This document shows positions 52,684 through 64,000 of a stretch of DNA of 64,000 bases, piece after piece. The stretch's first letter is position 1. Each line of letters begins with the position of its first letter. Position numbers and translations under genes: made by a program. Origin of the DNA: Lophium mytilinum. Taxonomy: Eukaryota; Ascomycota; Dothideomycetes; Mytilinidiales; Mytilinidiaceae. The notes under the pieces were generated by a model. It was not told the DNA's origin. It saw only the letters and a list, made by a program, of their open reading frames with translations, and did no database searches. The DNA lies in the NCBI GenBank assembly GCA_010093605.1, contig MU004183.1, positions 496,001 through 560,000 of the forward strand, written 5' to 3'.

Positions 52684-53332
52684 TCACCCCTTTCCCATAT
52701 CTTTAAAGATCCTACATGACTTGCCTGTCGCGATTGTGAACCCGAGAACGTGGAGAGTGTAGAAATACAGGCTGACGAATAACGCGAGGAGCAGAATACC
52801 GGAGAGGGCGAGGATGCTGAGGGTGGAGCTGCAGAAGAAAGGGCGGTGGGGGAAGGGGAGGTAAAGGTGATGGGTAGAGGAGATGGACCGGGATGGTCGA
52901 TGGTATGGCAAAGAGTCTGAGCCTTGAGACGCAGAAGTGCCCGCGGATTCTTTCAAAGAGGCTGTGGAAGTGTTGAATCGATGACGAGCAGATAGATATC
53001 AAGTCCGAAGAAGAAAACGTAAAGATACTTGTCCCAACGTCACAACCGCAATTACTCTCACCGCGATGATCACAGCACTCATCAGAGATCCCGCTACCTA
53101 CAAGCACGATAACGAGTCCCAGTCCAGCATTCTGAGTGAATTAGGCGCCCCGCAGCAAGAGAACACAAAGCTGAACCCGCAAACCGCAGGCATGCCATGC
53201 TAGCGCAGCCCCTCTACTATTCCTCGTCGCACGACCCCCAAAAGCCCGATTCGTATCTCTTGCGGCAGGTTAGTGATCATTGAACGATGCGAAAGAGCAT
53301 AGCTGGACAAGGGTGTTTTACTTACGCATCAT
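52684..53332 (-). CDS. Small membrane protein (about 131 aa), 4 exons including a 7-nt first exon
   Basis: Model complement(52684..52961, 53062..53131, 53218..53258, 53326..53332). The first exon is ATGATGC with a GTAAGT donor; the next acceptor follows a CACTAAC branch site. The frame is consistent through all four pieces. The translation begins MMQIRIGLLGVVRRGINAGL and continues through a hydrophobic segment (LGLVIVLVGSGI). A polar Ser/His/Pro-rich loop follows, then a second strong transmembrane segment (STLSILALSGILLLALFVSLY) and a short basic tail. No family is recognised, though fungal small membrane proteins with similar layout exist. The 3' end may have a further exon, because a GTAGG donor-like site lies just before the stop. 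The model rests on splice signals only. Confidence 0.42.
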
Positions 53333-56300
53333 GGGTGCGATGGGTGCATGTGACTGTCGAAGACGAGAATTCGGAGGTGCTGATTTGATAGAAAGCGGTG
53401 CAAAGGCAGAGTTGTAGGCCCTCCTGGTAAGGGTCTGGGACGGGCCACAGGGGAGGCAGGAGGTGTGGATGCGGGGTCATTGAATGACATTGAAGTTGGA
53501 TTTAGACTTAGGGTTGGATTTAGAGTTAGGTGGACGTTGGAGTTAGGAGGCGAAGTTGGAGTGGAAGTTGAAATGGAGGTGGTGTCCGGGTAGGAGCTAT
53601 GAAATGGTGTTTATTCTTTTTGCTTTGGAAATGCTATTTTGCAGAGATCGTTTGAAGCCTTCTTCTGCATGATTTCTCAGGAGGGCTTGTGAATCTTGGG
53701 AGTCTATCAGTGGCCTCCTCCGCGAGTTTGAGGGAGCGGTCATTTGGCTTCCTCTGCCGAGCACTGCTGCTTGCTCAAGAACACATTACCATGCCAGCTT
53801 GCGATGTGGTGTAACGGCACTCAGATTCACGTCCCAAGCCATGCAAGAGGAACTCTTGGCCTTTCCGCCTCCGTGGCCGCAGAGCACGCGAGGACCCCCG
53901 GCCATATCATGTGTCAACTGACGCCTCCAAGATTCCTCGGAACGTCGCTGTACAACTTCGTTTCCTGCTCGCGGGCCAGGGAAGCCTAGACTCGAGGACG
54001 CTTAGACAGTGCCAAGGAGAGTTGGTTGCACGGGAAAGTGATGCATATGTTAGCCAAGAACAGGTGAATATGTTGTGTTACGCCCAAATCCTTTCCGCGG
54101 GCTGTCATAATAAGAAGCGGGGAGCAGATGGATGATGTGTCTGTTCTGGATTGGTGGTGCGGAAGGCAATATCATGAACCAGACTACTGCTTGAAACGAG
54201 GTATGCTGGGCGTCAGGTAGATAAGAATGTGTTACCACAAAACGTGCAGCTTTCTACTCTTGGCTATAGGAAACGAGGTCTTCTATCTGGAGACTTAGAC
54301 ATTGGTAGACCACAAGAGATATTGAGGGGATGCCTCGCAGAAGGGAACAGATATCGCAAATCGAGGCCGAAGAGGAGAAAACTAGCTGGAAAGCCAAAAT
54401 GATGAGCGGGGAAATATACTTTGCCAATGTTCGTTACGAAAGTCGGTGTGAAGGGCCGTTTGGTGGTCAGATAAACACGTATCCAATCCGAAAGTGATAG
54501 ACCTTCCCCGCCATGTCCAGAACATCAGTTGCCGGACTATTCTCGCCGGGATATTTCTCGATCACTGCTGCTGTCACGAAACCGATGTGTCTCCTTGTTG
54601 AGAGGGGGTGTCTAGTATGAATCGCAGATGCTTGTTGCATTCAAGTTCAGGGCATTTGTTTATCGTGAACCCCGCCAACTAGAGTACACAATAGAAAAGC
54701 TGCATGCTCCGCTGACCGCAGACTCTTGGAAGCGCTTGGCATGCAGCAATGCGTTCAATTCGTGATCGATAACAGGGTAAAGAAGTCTGAGAATCCGTGC
54801 TCAGTTCGTACGGGCTGACACGAAGGAGACACGGCAGCAGCTACGACGAGTAATGGGCGCATGAAACGAAGAAAGGCCGTTCGCAGGTGTGCGCGTGATG
54901 GCTAGACGTCCGCTGATCACGGGGCAGAGGCAGAAAAGAGGCGGATGGGCCCAGGAGCCAAGGCGCGGAGTTCATCTTGGCGCTGGAGCGGAGAGCGTAG
55001 ATTCGACGGGGGGACTAGCAGAGGGGAGACCCTGGCGAGGCAAGGCGACGTGCATGTGCAGGATGGCGTTGAGGCTGTGCTGCTAGCTGTCTCGATGCCG
55101 ATGGATCGAGGGATCGATGGATCGATGGTGGAACGGCGTCTCTGGCACATGCTTTGCAGCAGGGCAGATGGGTTCGCAGGTCGCTCGGTGATGGCGGAGT
55201 GGTCTGACAAGCTTCTCGCGTACTCATGAAAATTGCAGTCAAGCGTTACGTACCTGCTACCTCGATCCGAAATCCGGCAACTGGAGGGCGAATCCGGCGG
55301 CACAATTGGACAGATGGCCCGGGGCGCGTGCTTTTGTATTCAGCCAAAATGATGATTTTCGAATTTTCCCCGGGCGCAAGCATGATGAGATGTGACGGGG
55401 GGGCATATCTGACATGGGCTGTCTGCATGCGAATCTGCAGACGGCAAGCTTGCGGACCACGACGGCGCAAACGCCGTAAAACAGAACGTGTTTGCGCCGC
55501 CAGTTGCTCGCTGCGTGCTCGTTGGGCAGCAATATCGGGTTCGGCGCCATAGAGAGGGAAGGGATAGGGTTAGCCTTTTTGCGCCTGGCCCTACTCCTGG
55601 CCTTGCACCTGGCCGACACACCAGTCCTCTCACGCACCCTTGGAGGATCGTATGCATAGGAGGCCCTATTTGGCAAAGCAGAAGGGCGGGGAGAAAAACA
55701 TGGTGGTGGTGCGAGGCAGGATCAGACGAGTGCTTGATAAGGGGACGTTGGACGTTGGACGACGTCGAGGACATGCCGCTACGCCGCGCATCCTTCGCCC
55801 ACCTCCCTCCGCAAGGGGTTCCAGATGTCGCAGAAGTTCCCGTCTCGACTTCCACCGGGCTCCACGCCACAGGGAAGAGGGCTGCTGCACGGAGGGCGGA
55901 CTGGCGGGCGGGAGAGATAGCGCAGCCCCGGAGCCCAGCAACCAACAAGATGACGGCGCTCGGGAAAGGCCAGTCGATCCCCGTCGTGCCGCGCTGGTGG
56001 AATTAGCCCAAAGGAGGAGGCAACCTGGCCATCTTCCAGGCGTGCCTCTCAGGATCCCAGCCGGCTATAATCTCATCTCGGACGTCACTCCAGCGGCGTT
56101 AACGGATCCGCGCCGTTGCACAGTGCACACGGGCACAGAAAGCAAAGAGAGGGCTGTGATAGCGGCTGCGGGCCTATCAGGGGCGCACGTTGTACCCCTA
56201 TCGCTGGGGCGTGGTGTTGAGGCAGCTTGCGGTGAGGGTGTCTGCATATGGGGGCTCGGGATAGTGCGCCCACATGGCTCATGGGCTGGGCGGATGCAGT

Positions 56301-57320
56301 TTGGACGGTTCCGAGGCGGTGGATGTGGATCTGCCAAGGAGCGGCGAGCGACTCTAGCGTGTGTTTCGCGTGGCCTTTGCAGCTGGAGCGCTGACTCTCA
56401 AACCCCGTCACAGCCCTGGGCGTGGTGTTGAGCCCAAGATGCGACTGAGCTTTGCCTGGCTACCTTGCTGCATCGCTCCCGAGCGCCTGCTGACGACGGC
56501 CGTGGCCATGTGCTTAAGACGGTGCCCCCCCAGCGTGAAGGCGAGCCCGGTTTCTTCGATTCACCAGTCTCACCCCGTCTTCCACGTTGCTGCAGCGGCG
56601 AATTGTTTGTTCTAGTGCATTCCAAACTGGGAAGCTTTGTTGTCATCCATCCACCCCTCTGTGACTCCAACTCACCGGCCTTACCAAGCCCAGCCTGCTC
56701 ACCCACCTCGCTCATCCGCGGACAGCCTTTATCTCGACGTCGTCCGGCCTGCTTCCGCTGTCTCCCGTTTGCTCCCTCCTCGAATCACATCCAGCCACGA
56801 GCACGTGCCGCCATAGAGTTGCGCCGGCTGCTGCCCCGTCTGTCATCGCCCGTCAGCTAGCCGTCGAAGCTTACCTCGATTCGGGCCTATCAGCACTGCG
56901 TCTCGTCGTCGTGCATAACCCAGAAGTAGGCAGCTGCGAGGACGCACTCGTCGCGCAAGATAAGCCTGACCGTTACACCGTCTCGATCAGATACATAACC
57001 GCCCCACCGTCACCTGCTGTGTTTGAAACACCTGCCGTACAACTACACCAGCAACGTCCGTGTACAGAAGCGATCCCGACGTAATATCGCACCACAATTA
57101 CGACACTACCCAATCAATATTGCTACATTGGGATTCACTGAGCCAGCTTGTCCCCTACTCAAAACCAACTCTCATCAACAACCCTCAAGCTTAATCTTCT
57201 TCTCAACCACGACACCTCCACGCATCACACCATCATCACCCAAAACCTCAATACCGACCTCACCTACCCACCCCTCGCCCAAGACGTCTCCATCAAACTC
57301 CCACCTCACGCACCGCAAAC
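53333..57320. other. Gene-poor 4-kb region
   Basis: Contains an imperfect minisatellite at 53495-53580 and a short GGATCGAT direct repeat near 55103-55128. From 54.9 to 56.9 kb it is GC-rich with overlapping open frames on both strands (up to 263 codons, Arg/Pro/Gly-rich, no motifs), which I read as non-coding. The last several hundred bases are probably the pyrimidine-rich leader of the gene at 57321. Confidence 0.5.
53495..53530 (+). repeat. 18-bp tandem duplication in a GTTGGA-rich tract
   Basis: GTTGGATTTAGACTTAGG (53495-53512) is followed directly by GTTGGATTTAGAGTTAGG (53513-53530), one mismatch. Degenerate GTTGGAGTTAGG-like units continue to about 53580. Confidence 0.8.
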
Positions 57321-57893
57321 ATGTGCGTCGCCGAACTTAATGTCTCCCTTCTCCCCTGCCGCCACCGCTGGTATCATCTCGTGCGCCCCTGCACTCCCTC
57401 TGCCAACCTCTCCAATTGTGGCGACAAGCTCGCCCTCTCCGGCTGGGAGATCAAATGCGACTTCTGTCCCTACTGCTCCGGCTGGAACTTGACCAACTCC
57501 GAGTATCGCCTGGTTGGCAATGACCGCACGCCCTCCATCGGCGGCCTCTCCCGCTCCCCGAGTCTCTCCCTCTCATCAGCCAGGCGCGAATCTCGCCGCG
57601 GCAGTCTTGCCCGCACCGACAGTAGCACTAGTATCACTATGATGGCCGCCCAGGAGAAGAACCGCGCACTAAATGCCCGAGTTGATGCCTATCTACGCGT
57701 CACCCCCGAACACATGCCGGAGTCGAAGACCGGTGAAGACGAAGCCGACGGCGTTGGCGGCCCACAGAGCCTGAGCGACAGCGACAAGAGCGAGGGCCAG
57801 GGATCGTCTGCGCATAGCGAGACGAAGGGCTCTGGACTCTTCGGCAAGGGCTGGAAGAAGTCGAAGCGGTTCAGCAAGACACTATTCAAGTGA
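57321..57893 (+). CDS. Conserved fungal hypothetical protein, Cys/His-rich N-terminus (190 aa)
   Basis: Intronless, 190 residues. The N-terminal 60 residues are rich in Cys, His and Trp (MCVAELNV, LPCRHRWYHLVRPC, NCGDKL, GWEIKCDFCPYCSGW) in a pattern that suggests a zinc-binding fold, and this block is what I recognise from other Pezizomycotina proteins of unknown function. Then comes a Ser-rich region with RS/SP motifs (LSRSPSLSLSSARRESRRGS), a helix around AQEKNRALNARVDAYL and a basic end (LFGKGWKKSKRFSKTLFK). No catalytic motif is seen. The start is the Met in AACATGTG with no upstream in-frame alternative before a stop. Confidence 0.75.
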   Translation: MCVAELNVSLLPCRHRWYHLVRPCTPSANLSNCGDKLALSGWEIKCDFCPYCSGWNLTNSEYRLVGNDRTPSIGGLSRSPSLSLSSARRESRRGSLARTDSSTSITMMAAQEKNRALNARVDAYLRVTPEHMPESKTGEDEADGVGGPQSLSDSDKSEGQGSSAHSETKGSGLFGKGWKKSKRFSKTLFK

Positions 57894-60570
57894 TACGCTT
57901 TACAAGCAGAGAGTGCTGTCCTAACGATTGTGCTCTCTCACTCTACTCTCGGTTCATTCTTTCTCTCCTGTCTTTTGCCAGATCTGTTCTCCTCGGATTT
58001 CTTTCTTAGCGGATATACCCAGACTTGTTTTCATCTCAGCGCGCGGCATTGGAAGCGTATTGCTCTGCGGGGCGCTACGTCGAGGAAAAACAAACGAATG
58101 AATCATACTCTCGGCCGGGTTTTTCTCTTCCTCAAAAAGATTTCATGAAAAGCAAGGGCGACCTTCAATTCTGCTGGAGGTATTTGTGTTTTTCGGCGTT
58201 TTTCTGGAAAAATCGGCATGGGAAATGGGAATTGGTCCTGCTCTAGGATTCGGATATCGGGACCCCCGGGATGGGCTGGGTAAGCGCGATCGACCTCCTC
58301 CGGGACAGCCGGTTACGAGTACGTTACGAAGCGGACTCGGCTCGCTTTAGTATTTGTGTGGTTCCTGTCGCTACGAGAATCTGGGAATGGCTCTTGGTTT
58401 CCGGTGGCTATGTAGCGAGTGAATGGAACTCGATCTCACCTCTCATTCTGATCCGTATGCTATGACTGCAGTGCCGTTCTATCGATACAATCTTTCAACA
58501 CCTACAGGTAGAAAACCGAGAGGCTTTTCATCAAACCCATCCAGATTGTCTTCTCGCGCATCCATTCAGCTCACCCGTCTCTGCGTCCTATGTAAGCAGT
58601 TCGCGTATAATCACCGCCACCGCGGCCTCCCCTACCCTCCCTACCCCTCTCACCCTCATCACACGGCTTTCACGTGCCTGTCTCCACTCACCGCCTCCGC
58701 CTCGCACCCTGTCCACCTACCTCATCACGTGCCCTCCCTTCGTCCTCCCTTTCTTCCTGTATAAAACCTCTTCCTCCCAACCCCAAACTCGTCTCCAGAA
58801 AGACAGGACGGGGGGTCTTGAGCAGGCGGGGATAAATATTTACCTACTCGACTACCCATGGGCGAGTCGGGAGATCAAATTGCCCCAACCATTTCGTCGA
58901 TGGCTGGGTGGAGTGGTGGATCAAATCAAACAGCGGCTCAAGCTATGGTGGGGTGGGTGGTGGGTTGAGTAAACTCGAAGAGGAAACAAAGCCTATGGGT
59001 GTGGGTGTTGGGAGAGCAGAAATCCAGAGCTGGAGTGTGGGATGGCTGGAGGGGGTGGGGGAGCAAAACAAGTGAAGACCAGGAACGAATATCATGGCGG
59101 GGGAAGTGGGTGATCAAAAACGCGACGTCGACGACGACGATGGCTGGAAAACGTGGGGGAATTGTTTGGAATTGGTTCTGCTCGTCATGGGAAGCGGTAG
59201 ATGGTGGATACTTGAGGGTCTCGACAATGGATGTGAACAGCATCATTAGGTGGATATGTGGAAGCTACCCAAGCGCAAATGCTTTCTCCATTAGGCACAT
59301 ATAGGCCATTTTTTGACCACTGTTCGTTATCTTCCTTGTTTTCTAGTTGATGGTCAATGAACAGGACTCGTATATAAGTGGCTTCAAGAAGGTATATGAA
59401 ATGTCCACGTGATCAGGACGCTAGTGCATGCACGTCCCATCTCAACCTGCTGTCAGGCCTGAGTCGTCAGGCCGTCTCTTCTCCTTACACCGTCATGCAT
59501 CACTTCCTCGAATCGCTCTGATTTACTACCACTATGTTGCAATTGCTAGCTACTTGTCGTGGAACAAGGAGCTGTATGCTGTGTACCTAGCTTTCTGCTT
59601 TTCACTGTCAATCATTCCAACTAGCCAGTGCTCAACGTCCGACCCTTACGCTACGTGTACGACTCACAAGCAAGCTACTATGCAAGGCAATGGACAAGCC
59701 GTGCCGTTTAACTCACTTCCTTCCATTCCCATCCGCGAGTGTTCTTCACTTCTCTTCGAAATCCGCTACCAACGCGCGCGTGGGACACGGCATGATAGTT
59801 TCCATGGCCACGACAACGCGCTCAACAACCAACATCAAACGACAACGCTGACGCCAATACCACCGTGAATAGAAGGTCATTTTCTCAAGATATAGAGCCG
59901 GTCGTCGGTACAGTAGGTTAGTTGTGAAGCGTGGGAGGGTGAAGGTGAAAGTTCAGATTAAGGCGCCAGTTCCTTTTACGAATCAACATGAGTAGAAGGT
60001 CTTTGTAGGTCTCGCACAGACCTTGGGCTGCAGCTTATGTAGTTCGCTATTTTCTCTGAGTGATCGAGGCCCTTGGAGTCGAAAAACGACTTTGTTTCTT
60101 GTCAAAGGGATGCTTTGTCGCCATGTTTTCAATGTCTCCACCAACCTCTTAATGATCCCAACATGTAAAGCTAGGGGTAGAGCGTCACCTCTACATACGC
60201 TACAAGTTCTTAACTACGCAAGATTTTACTTCGTTACGATGCCAACGCTGCACAACGCATCCTCTTCTCACTTTGATTTGTGCACGGACAACGCTCATTG
60301 GCTCGCGTTCCTATTGTCATTCTTTATTCGCATTGTCAACTTGACAATAGCATCAAAGCGCACTGTTAAGCCGCGCCTCTCATATATAACCACTCTTCTA
60401 CGTGTCTCTAGAAGACTCTTCACACACGCATCTTTTGACTCAGACTTACTTGCATCTTCAAGCAAATACAAGTCTTTTTGAATCTCCCAAACAGCTTCCT
60501 GTTCTCCATTACCACAGACAGCACCCTGTTTACCACCATCACAAATATTTCCCTTCGCGGAACCTCCAAG
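57894..60570. other. Intergenic 2.7 kb with a repeat array and the GH16 promoter
   Basis: The repeat array at 58869-59160 is listed separately. A TATATAA box at 60383-60389 lies about 185 bp before the GH16 start. Remaining frames (up to 152 codons) lack features. Confidence 0.5.
58869..59160 (+). repeat. Array of the same degenerate ~50-bp repeat (plus orientation)
   Basis: Cores GGGAGATCAAATTG, GTGGTGGATCAAATC, GGGAGAGCAGAAA, TGGGGGAGCAAAAC and GTGGGTGATCAAAAA recur about every 45-65 bp, several preceded or followed by ATGGCTGG (near 58899, 59041 and 59139). The orientation is opposite to that of the array at 52.1-52.5 kb. Confidence 0.6.
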
Positions 60571-61656
60571 ATGTCGCAAACTTCACTCAAGACCGCCGCG
60601 ATCGCCACGGCTCTCGCGTTCGCCACCGTCACCAGCGCACACTACTCGCTAGTTGACGACTACACCAAAGAGAAGTTCTTCCCTGGATTCGATTTCTTCA
60701 CTGGACCAGACCCTACATCGGGATTCGTGCAGTACCAGACCCTCGAGCAATCCATCGCCAACCAGTATATCGGCTATCTCAACAATTCGATATACATCGG
60801 CGCGGATTACACTAACAAAACTCCACAAGGTCGGCCATCTGTGCGAGTCGAAGGCAAGAAAGCCTACAACCAAGGACTCCTGGTGGCCGACGTCCTTCAC
60901 ATGCCGGATAGCACGTGTGGCTCGTGGCCAGCACTCTGGATGTTTGCAGACCCGTGGCCAAGCATGGGAGAGATTGACATCGTCGAGGGAGTATCTGACC
61001 AGCGCAGCAATATAATGACGCTGCACACTAGCGCTGGGTGCGCCGTTGATAATGCATCCGCACCTCTGAACGGCGGCGGCAACGTCAACAACAACGAAGC
61101 CAGCTTCCTCGGTCACATGTTGACGAAGAACTGCGACGTCGGAGCTCCCGGTCAAGACAAGAACGTTGGATGTGGCATCGAAGCTCCGTCCTCCATCGCT
61201 CCACCGGCCTCCCAGCGCCGCGATACTAACGCAACCGCACACTCTGGCTCGCTTCCTTCCTATGGAACTGATTTCAATCAAGCCGGTGGCGGTGTCTATG
61301 CCATGCAATGGACTGATAAGTTCATCGCCGTTTACTTCTTCTCCCATGCCGCCAACGAGACGATTCCAAAGGATCTCCTTTCCGGCAATCCCGATCCCTC
61401 AGGCTGGGGCACTCCACTCGCGCGCTTCGGTGGTGACGGATGCGACTTCACCAAACGGTTCAAGGATCTGAAGATTGTCATCAATCTCACGTTTTGCGGC
61501 CAGTGGGCAGGCGATATCTGGACAACTGGCGGATGCGCAGCGAAGACCAAGTCTGCGACATGCGAAGCATACGTCGAGAACAACCCAGATGCTTTCTCCG
61601 AAGCTTACTGGGAGATTGCTAGCCTAAAGTGGTTCGAAGACAAGGATGGACAATAG
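60571..61656 (+). CDS. Secreted GH16 endo-beta-glucanase (361 aa)
   Basis: Intronless from the Met at 60571, which begins a signal peptide (MSQTSLKTAAIATALAFATV, cleavage likely after TSA). GH16 enzymes hydrolyse beta-1,3(4)-glucans or remodel wall glucan. The catalytic motif GEIDIVEG is intact, with E134 as nucleophile, D136 and E139 as acid/base. Other family blocks are CGSWPALWMFADPWPSMG just before it, TLHTSAGC after it, YAMQWTDKFIAVYFF and a C-terminal CGQWAGDIW. There are many cysteines and NxT/S sites and no GPI signal, so it is probably soluble and extracellular. A longer in-frame reading exists upstream but has no ATG giving a signal peptide. A TATA box lies at 60383. Confidence 0.92.
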   Translation: MSQTSLKTAAIATALAFATVTSAHYSLVDDYTKEKFFPGFDFFTGPDPTSGFVQYQTLEQSIANQYIGYLNNSIYIGADYTNKTPQGRPSVRVEGKKAYNQGLLVADVLHMPDSTCGSWPALWMFADPWPSMGEIDIVEGVSDQRSNIMTLHTSAGCAVDNASAPLNGGGNVNNNEASFLGHMLTKNCDVGAPGQDKNVGCGIEAPSSIAPPASQRRDTNATAHSGSLPSYGTDFNQAGGGVYAMQWTDKFIAVYFFSHAANETIPKDLLSGNPDPSGWGTPLARFGGDGCDFTKRFKDLKIVINLTFCGQWAGDIWTTGGCAAKTKSATCEAYVENNPDAFSEAYWEIASLKWFEDKDGQ

Positions 61657-64000
61657 AGCCGGCCGTTGAGCCGCCTTTGTCTTCCTTGTACGAGACTACT
61701 AACTGACTTTCCTTTGTTCCTTTGAGAGCATCTTCCTTGTATCTCTTTCCATTGCAGTATTTCGGCAACGTTGATGCTTGATCTTCCTGTCTTCTGTTCT
61801 TGCATAGCTCGTCATTCTTGGATATCCTCGGCGTTTTCTAGCATCGCCTCAAATTGCGACTTCAGCATTCCGTTTCTTTTCTTGAGATAGCCATCTGGGT
61901 GTTCACTTTGCATCCATGATATCTCCCTCCTTCTTCAATTCTACCCAAGCCTGTAAGACGAAATAAAATACTCTTTTCTCATGAATCCCGTGTACTTTGA
62001 GTGCTTGACTAACTGTGATATGATGACTAAGATAGCCTACTCTCGGATCCGAAAACATGACTCTGGCAAACTCATTATTATGCTTCCCATGACTCCAGAA
62101 TCCTCCCAAACAACAAGCAGCCCCCGTTTCATGTCCATATCACACTAGAAGCAAGCTCTCACACAAATATAATTCCCTTGTGCCCTTATTGACCACCTCA
62201 ACACCACCACCGCGGCCACCACGTACTCTCCAACCACCACCCGTCTCGTCTTACCCACTTCTTACCCCCACCGGCCTCACCACAACACCCCTTCCGCCGA
62301 CCCCGCCTCAAAAGTCGCGACCCTCACGCCAAATTACTCACCATCACGCCCCTCGCACCAAGCCACCGCACTCCCATTTCCCCTCAGACGCCGCTACATC
62401 CCGTCCGCATGCCTTTCCCCCCCTCCCCTCCCCCCCTCCTCCCCTTCTCCGCGGAACCCACCCAAGCTCTCCCATTGCCCATCTAGACCCCACTCTCCAG
62501 ACCTCACACATCCAGGGACAAGGTTCCCACGCCCCCGTGGCGTATCCCGGCACCACCTACCACGGCATCGCCGAAGCGCCTCCCCATCGCACCTAACCCG
62601 CCGCCGCCACGCCCTGAATCGGCCACGCCTCGCCATCCCCCCATAAGGCAATGATGCGCGCTAGATCTAGAACAGGCCTGTCGCGTGGTGGGGACGCTTG
62701 GATGGGGATGTTAGTTTCTTTGTTCCCACGCGGGATGGCGTTCGAGACGCTCGCTCCGCGGAGGGGGGAGGGAGGGAGGGTCTGGAACGGGATTCGAAGA
62801 GAGGCGGAGATCGGTGCCTGGCGATCGTCGTGATATCGATGTGTATAAAAAGAACGGGTAGGGTTGTAGTAGAGGGAGTCTAGTGGAAGTCCCAGCCTCG
62901 CCGTTCTCGCTCCCTGATTATCTTTATTTTGGTCGCATACCCTTTCCTCTGTGCAGCTTTCTTGCTGCTACAAACCGAGACATTCCCCCTCCCAGATCGT
63001 GGAGCCTGGTCGGTATTGCTACATGCTCCCCACCCTTTCCCTGAGCATGCTCTTCTTCCACCTCTTCTTCCCCAGCGTGTTTTCCCGGCACCGCGCTCAG
63101 CACCCGCTGCCCCTCCCGCAGTCGGCTTGCCCAACCGCCCCGGCACCGACACCGCCGTCCCCTCCACCTTCCCTCAGAGATCTGCTCCTATAGCCGTCCT
63201 CTACGCCAATTCCGCCCCCAGTTTCGCCCCCATCCCGTCTTGTCTACACTCGCCCTACCCGCTCTTCGGCCCTAACGTCGTACTCTTCGAACCCTTTTGA
63301 CCACGATGGGGGAAAGAGGCATTACACACTACACCGTATCCCCACCTCGTCGTGTCCCAGCGAGTCCTATCGAGCCAACTCAAGGCTGTGCTACTGGCCA
63401 CGGGATTCGATACCTTTCACCACCACAACTACCAACCCAGAATGTATCCTGATACGCGAACGCCACTCAGGGGGTTGACAGATCGGATCTAGAGTCAGAA
63501 GAGTAGATGACGATGTAAGGAGAGTGTAAGAAGGCATATAGGACGGAAGCACGAGACAAGAGGGAGGCGTTTTGCGCGCTCACCTTTGTGACAAGAAGAG
63601 CGATAGTGAGTCACATCAATGGATGATTGTTGAGACTAGTTGCTAATTTGATACTCTCTAGGGATGGTCAATGAGATGAGGGACAAGAGATGAGGGACGA
63701 GAGAAGGGGTATGAGAGATGGAAGGAAGCGGCGCCATGACGGTAGCAGGTAGAAAGCTATAGAGAAGAGAACGAACAAACGAATGACACGAGAAACAAAC
63801 CCGAAATCTAACCTTTTCTATTGTCAGCATGTTCATGATTTGTGAAGAACCTCAGTGGCAGAAGGCTGCTGTTTGCTTTGGTCAGCTTTGATATCAGAGG
63901 CCATGGAGCTAGAATGCTGTGGCATCTATACCTCTTTTATTTCGCAAGAAGACCCTTCACCACTTCACAAACCCACCGTTATCACTACCAAACCGCACCC
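61657..64000. other. Intergenic 2.3 kb to the window edge
   Basis: Contains pyrimidine-rich tracts (C-rich near 62410-62455), a GGGAGGGA tract near 62760-62780 and a 14-bp tandem duplication GAGATGAGGGACRA at 63673-63700. The Pro/His-rich frame at 62180-62596 is a by-product of the C-rich sequence. No gene is supported. Confidence 0.5.

Noticed and set aside
55640-56431. 263-codon plus-strand frame
   Set aside because: Same reasons: Arg/Gly-rich, no motif, competing frames on both strands, no plausible domain.
60649-61347. 232-codon minus-strand frame over the GH16 gene
   Set aside because: Shadow of a well-supported secreted enzyme on the plus strand.
1-64000. tRNA, 5S rRNA, CRISPR or bacterial-type operon signals
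   Set aside because: I looked for T-loop (GTTCGANTC) motifs, regular spaced repeats and overlapping co-directional genes by eye and found none that hold up; a covariance-model scan would be needed to exclude tRNAs fully.

Overview
The window is nuclear DNA of a filamentous ascomycete (Pezizomycotina, probably a dothideomycete; species not identifiable). The evidence is short introns of about 45-65 nt with GTRNGT donors and CTRAC-like branch sites, a fungal duplicated phosphofructokinase, a HET-domain gene, GH128 and GH16 wall glucanases, and genes separated by sizeable spacers. There are no operons, CRISPR arrays or bacterial signals, and I found no tRNA or rRNA gene.

Region by region: 1-783 is the 3' end of a rhomboid protease gene. 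1.7-2.7 kb is an F-box-like hypothetical gene. 3.0-13.4 kb is a run of cell-surface genes: a secreted GH128 glucanase, a cysteine-rich single-pass membrane protein, a membrane-anchored aspartic-protease homologue that has lost its first catalytic motif, and a GPI-anchor-type protein with three internal repeats. 14.4-19.7 kb holds core metabolism and a conserved fungal gene: phosphofructokinase, mitochondrial enoyl reductase (ETR1 type) and a 200-residue hypothetical protein. 21.0-23.7 kb is a large multi-pass DUF3433 (Spray-like) protein. 24.3-28.5 kb is a decayed island: a broken secreted aldose 1-epimerase gene, a broken HET gene and a 38-bp inverted repeat. 28.8-33.9 kb has a GTPBP1-type GTPase and, divergently, a zinc-finger/JmjC-like protein.

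33.9-44.1 kb is gene-poor. A C2H2 zinc-finger gene sits in its middle and a 173-bp TA-flanked MITE lies at 36.7 kb. 44.1-50.3 kb is gene-dense, with cystathionine gamma-synthase (8 exons) and UTP22 (4 exons) diverging from a 283-bp spacer. 50.3-64 kb is gene-poor again: a small spliced membrane-protein gene, a conserved 190-residue hypothetical gene and a secreted GH16 glucanase, plus arrays of a degenerate ~50-bp repeat at about 52.3 and 59.0 kb in opposite orientations.

The genes do not form one pathway. The surface-protein group at 3-13 kb and the GH16 gene would act at the cell wall; PFK, ETR1, CGS and UTP22 are housekeeping genes. I see no clear new multigene system. The most notable items are the MITE, the two-locus repeat family, the decayed HET/epimerase island and the protease-dead membrane protein whose cytoplasmic tail shares a motif with its neighbour. 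Exon boundaries were assigned by hand from splice signals and reading-frame continuity and are not supported by transcripts.
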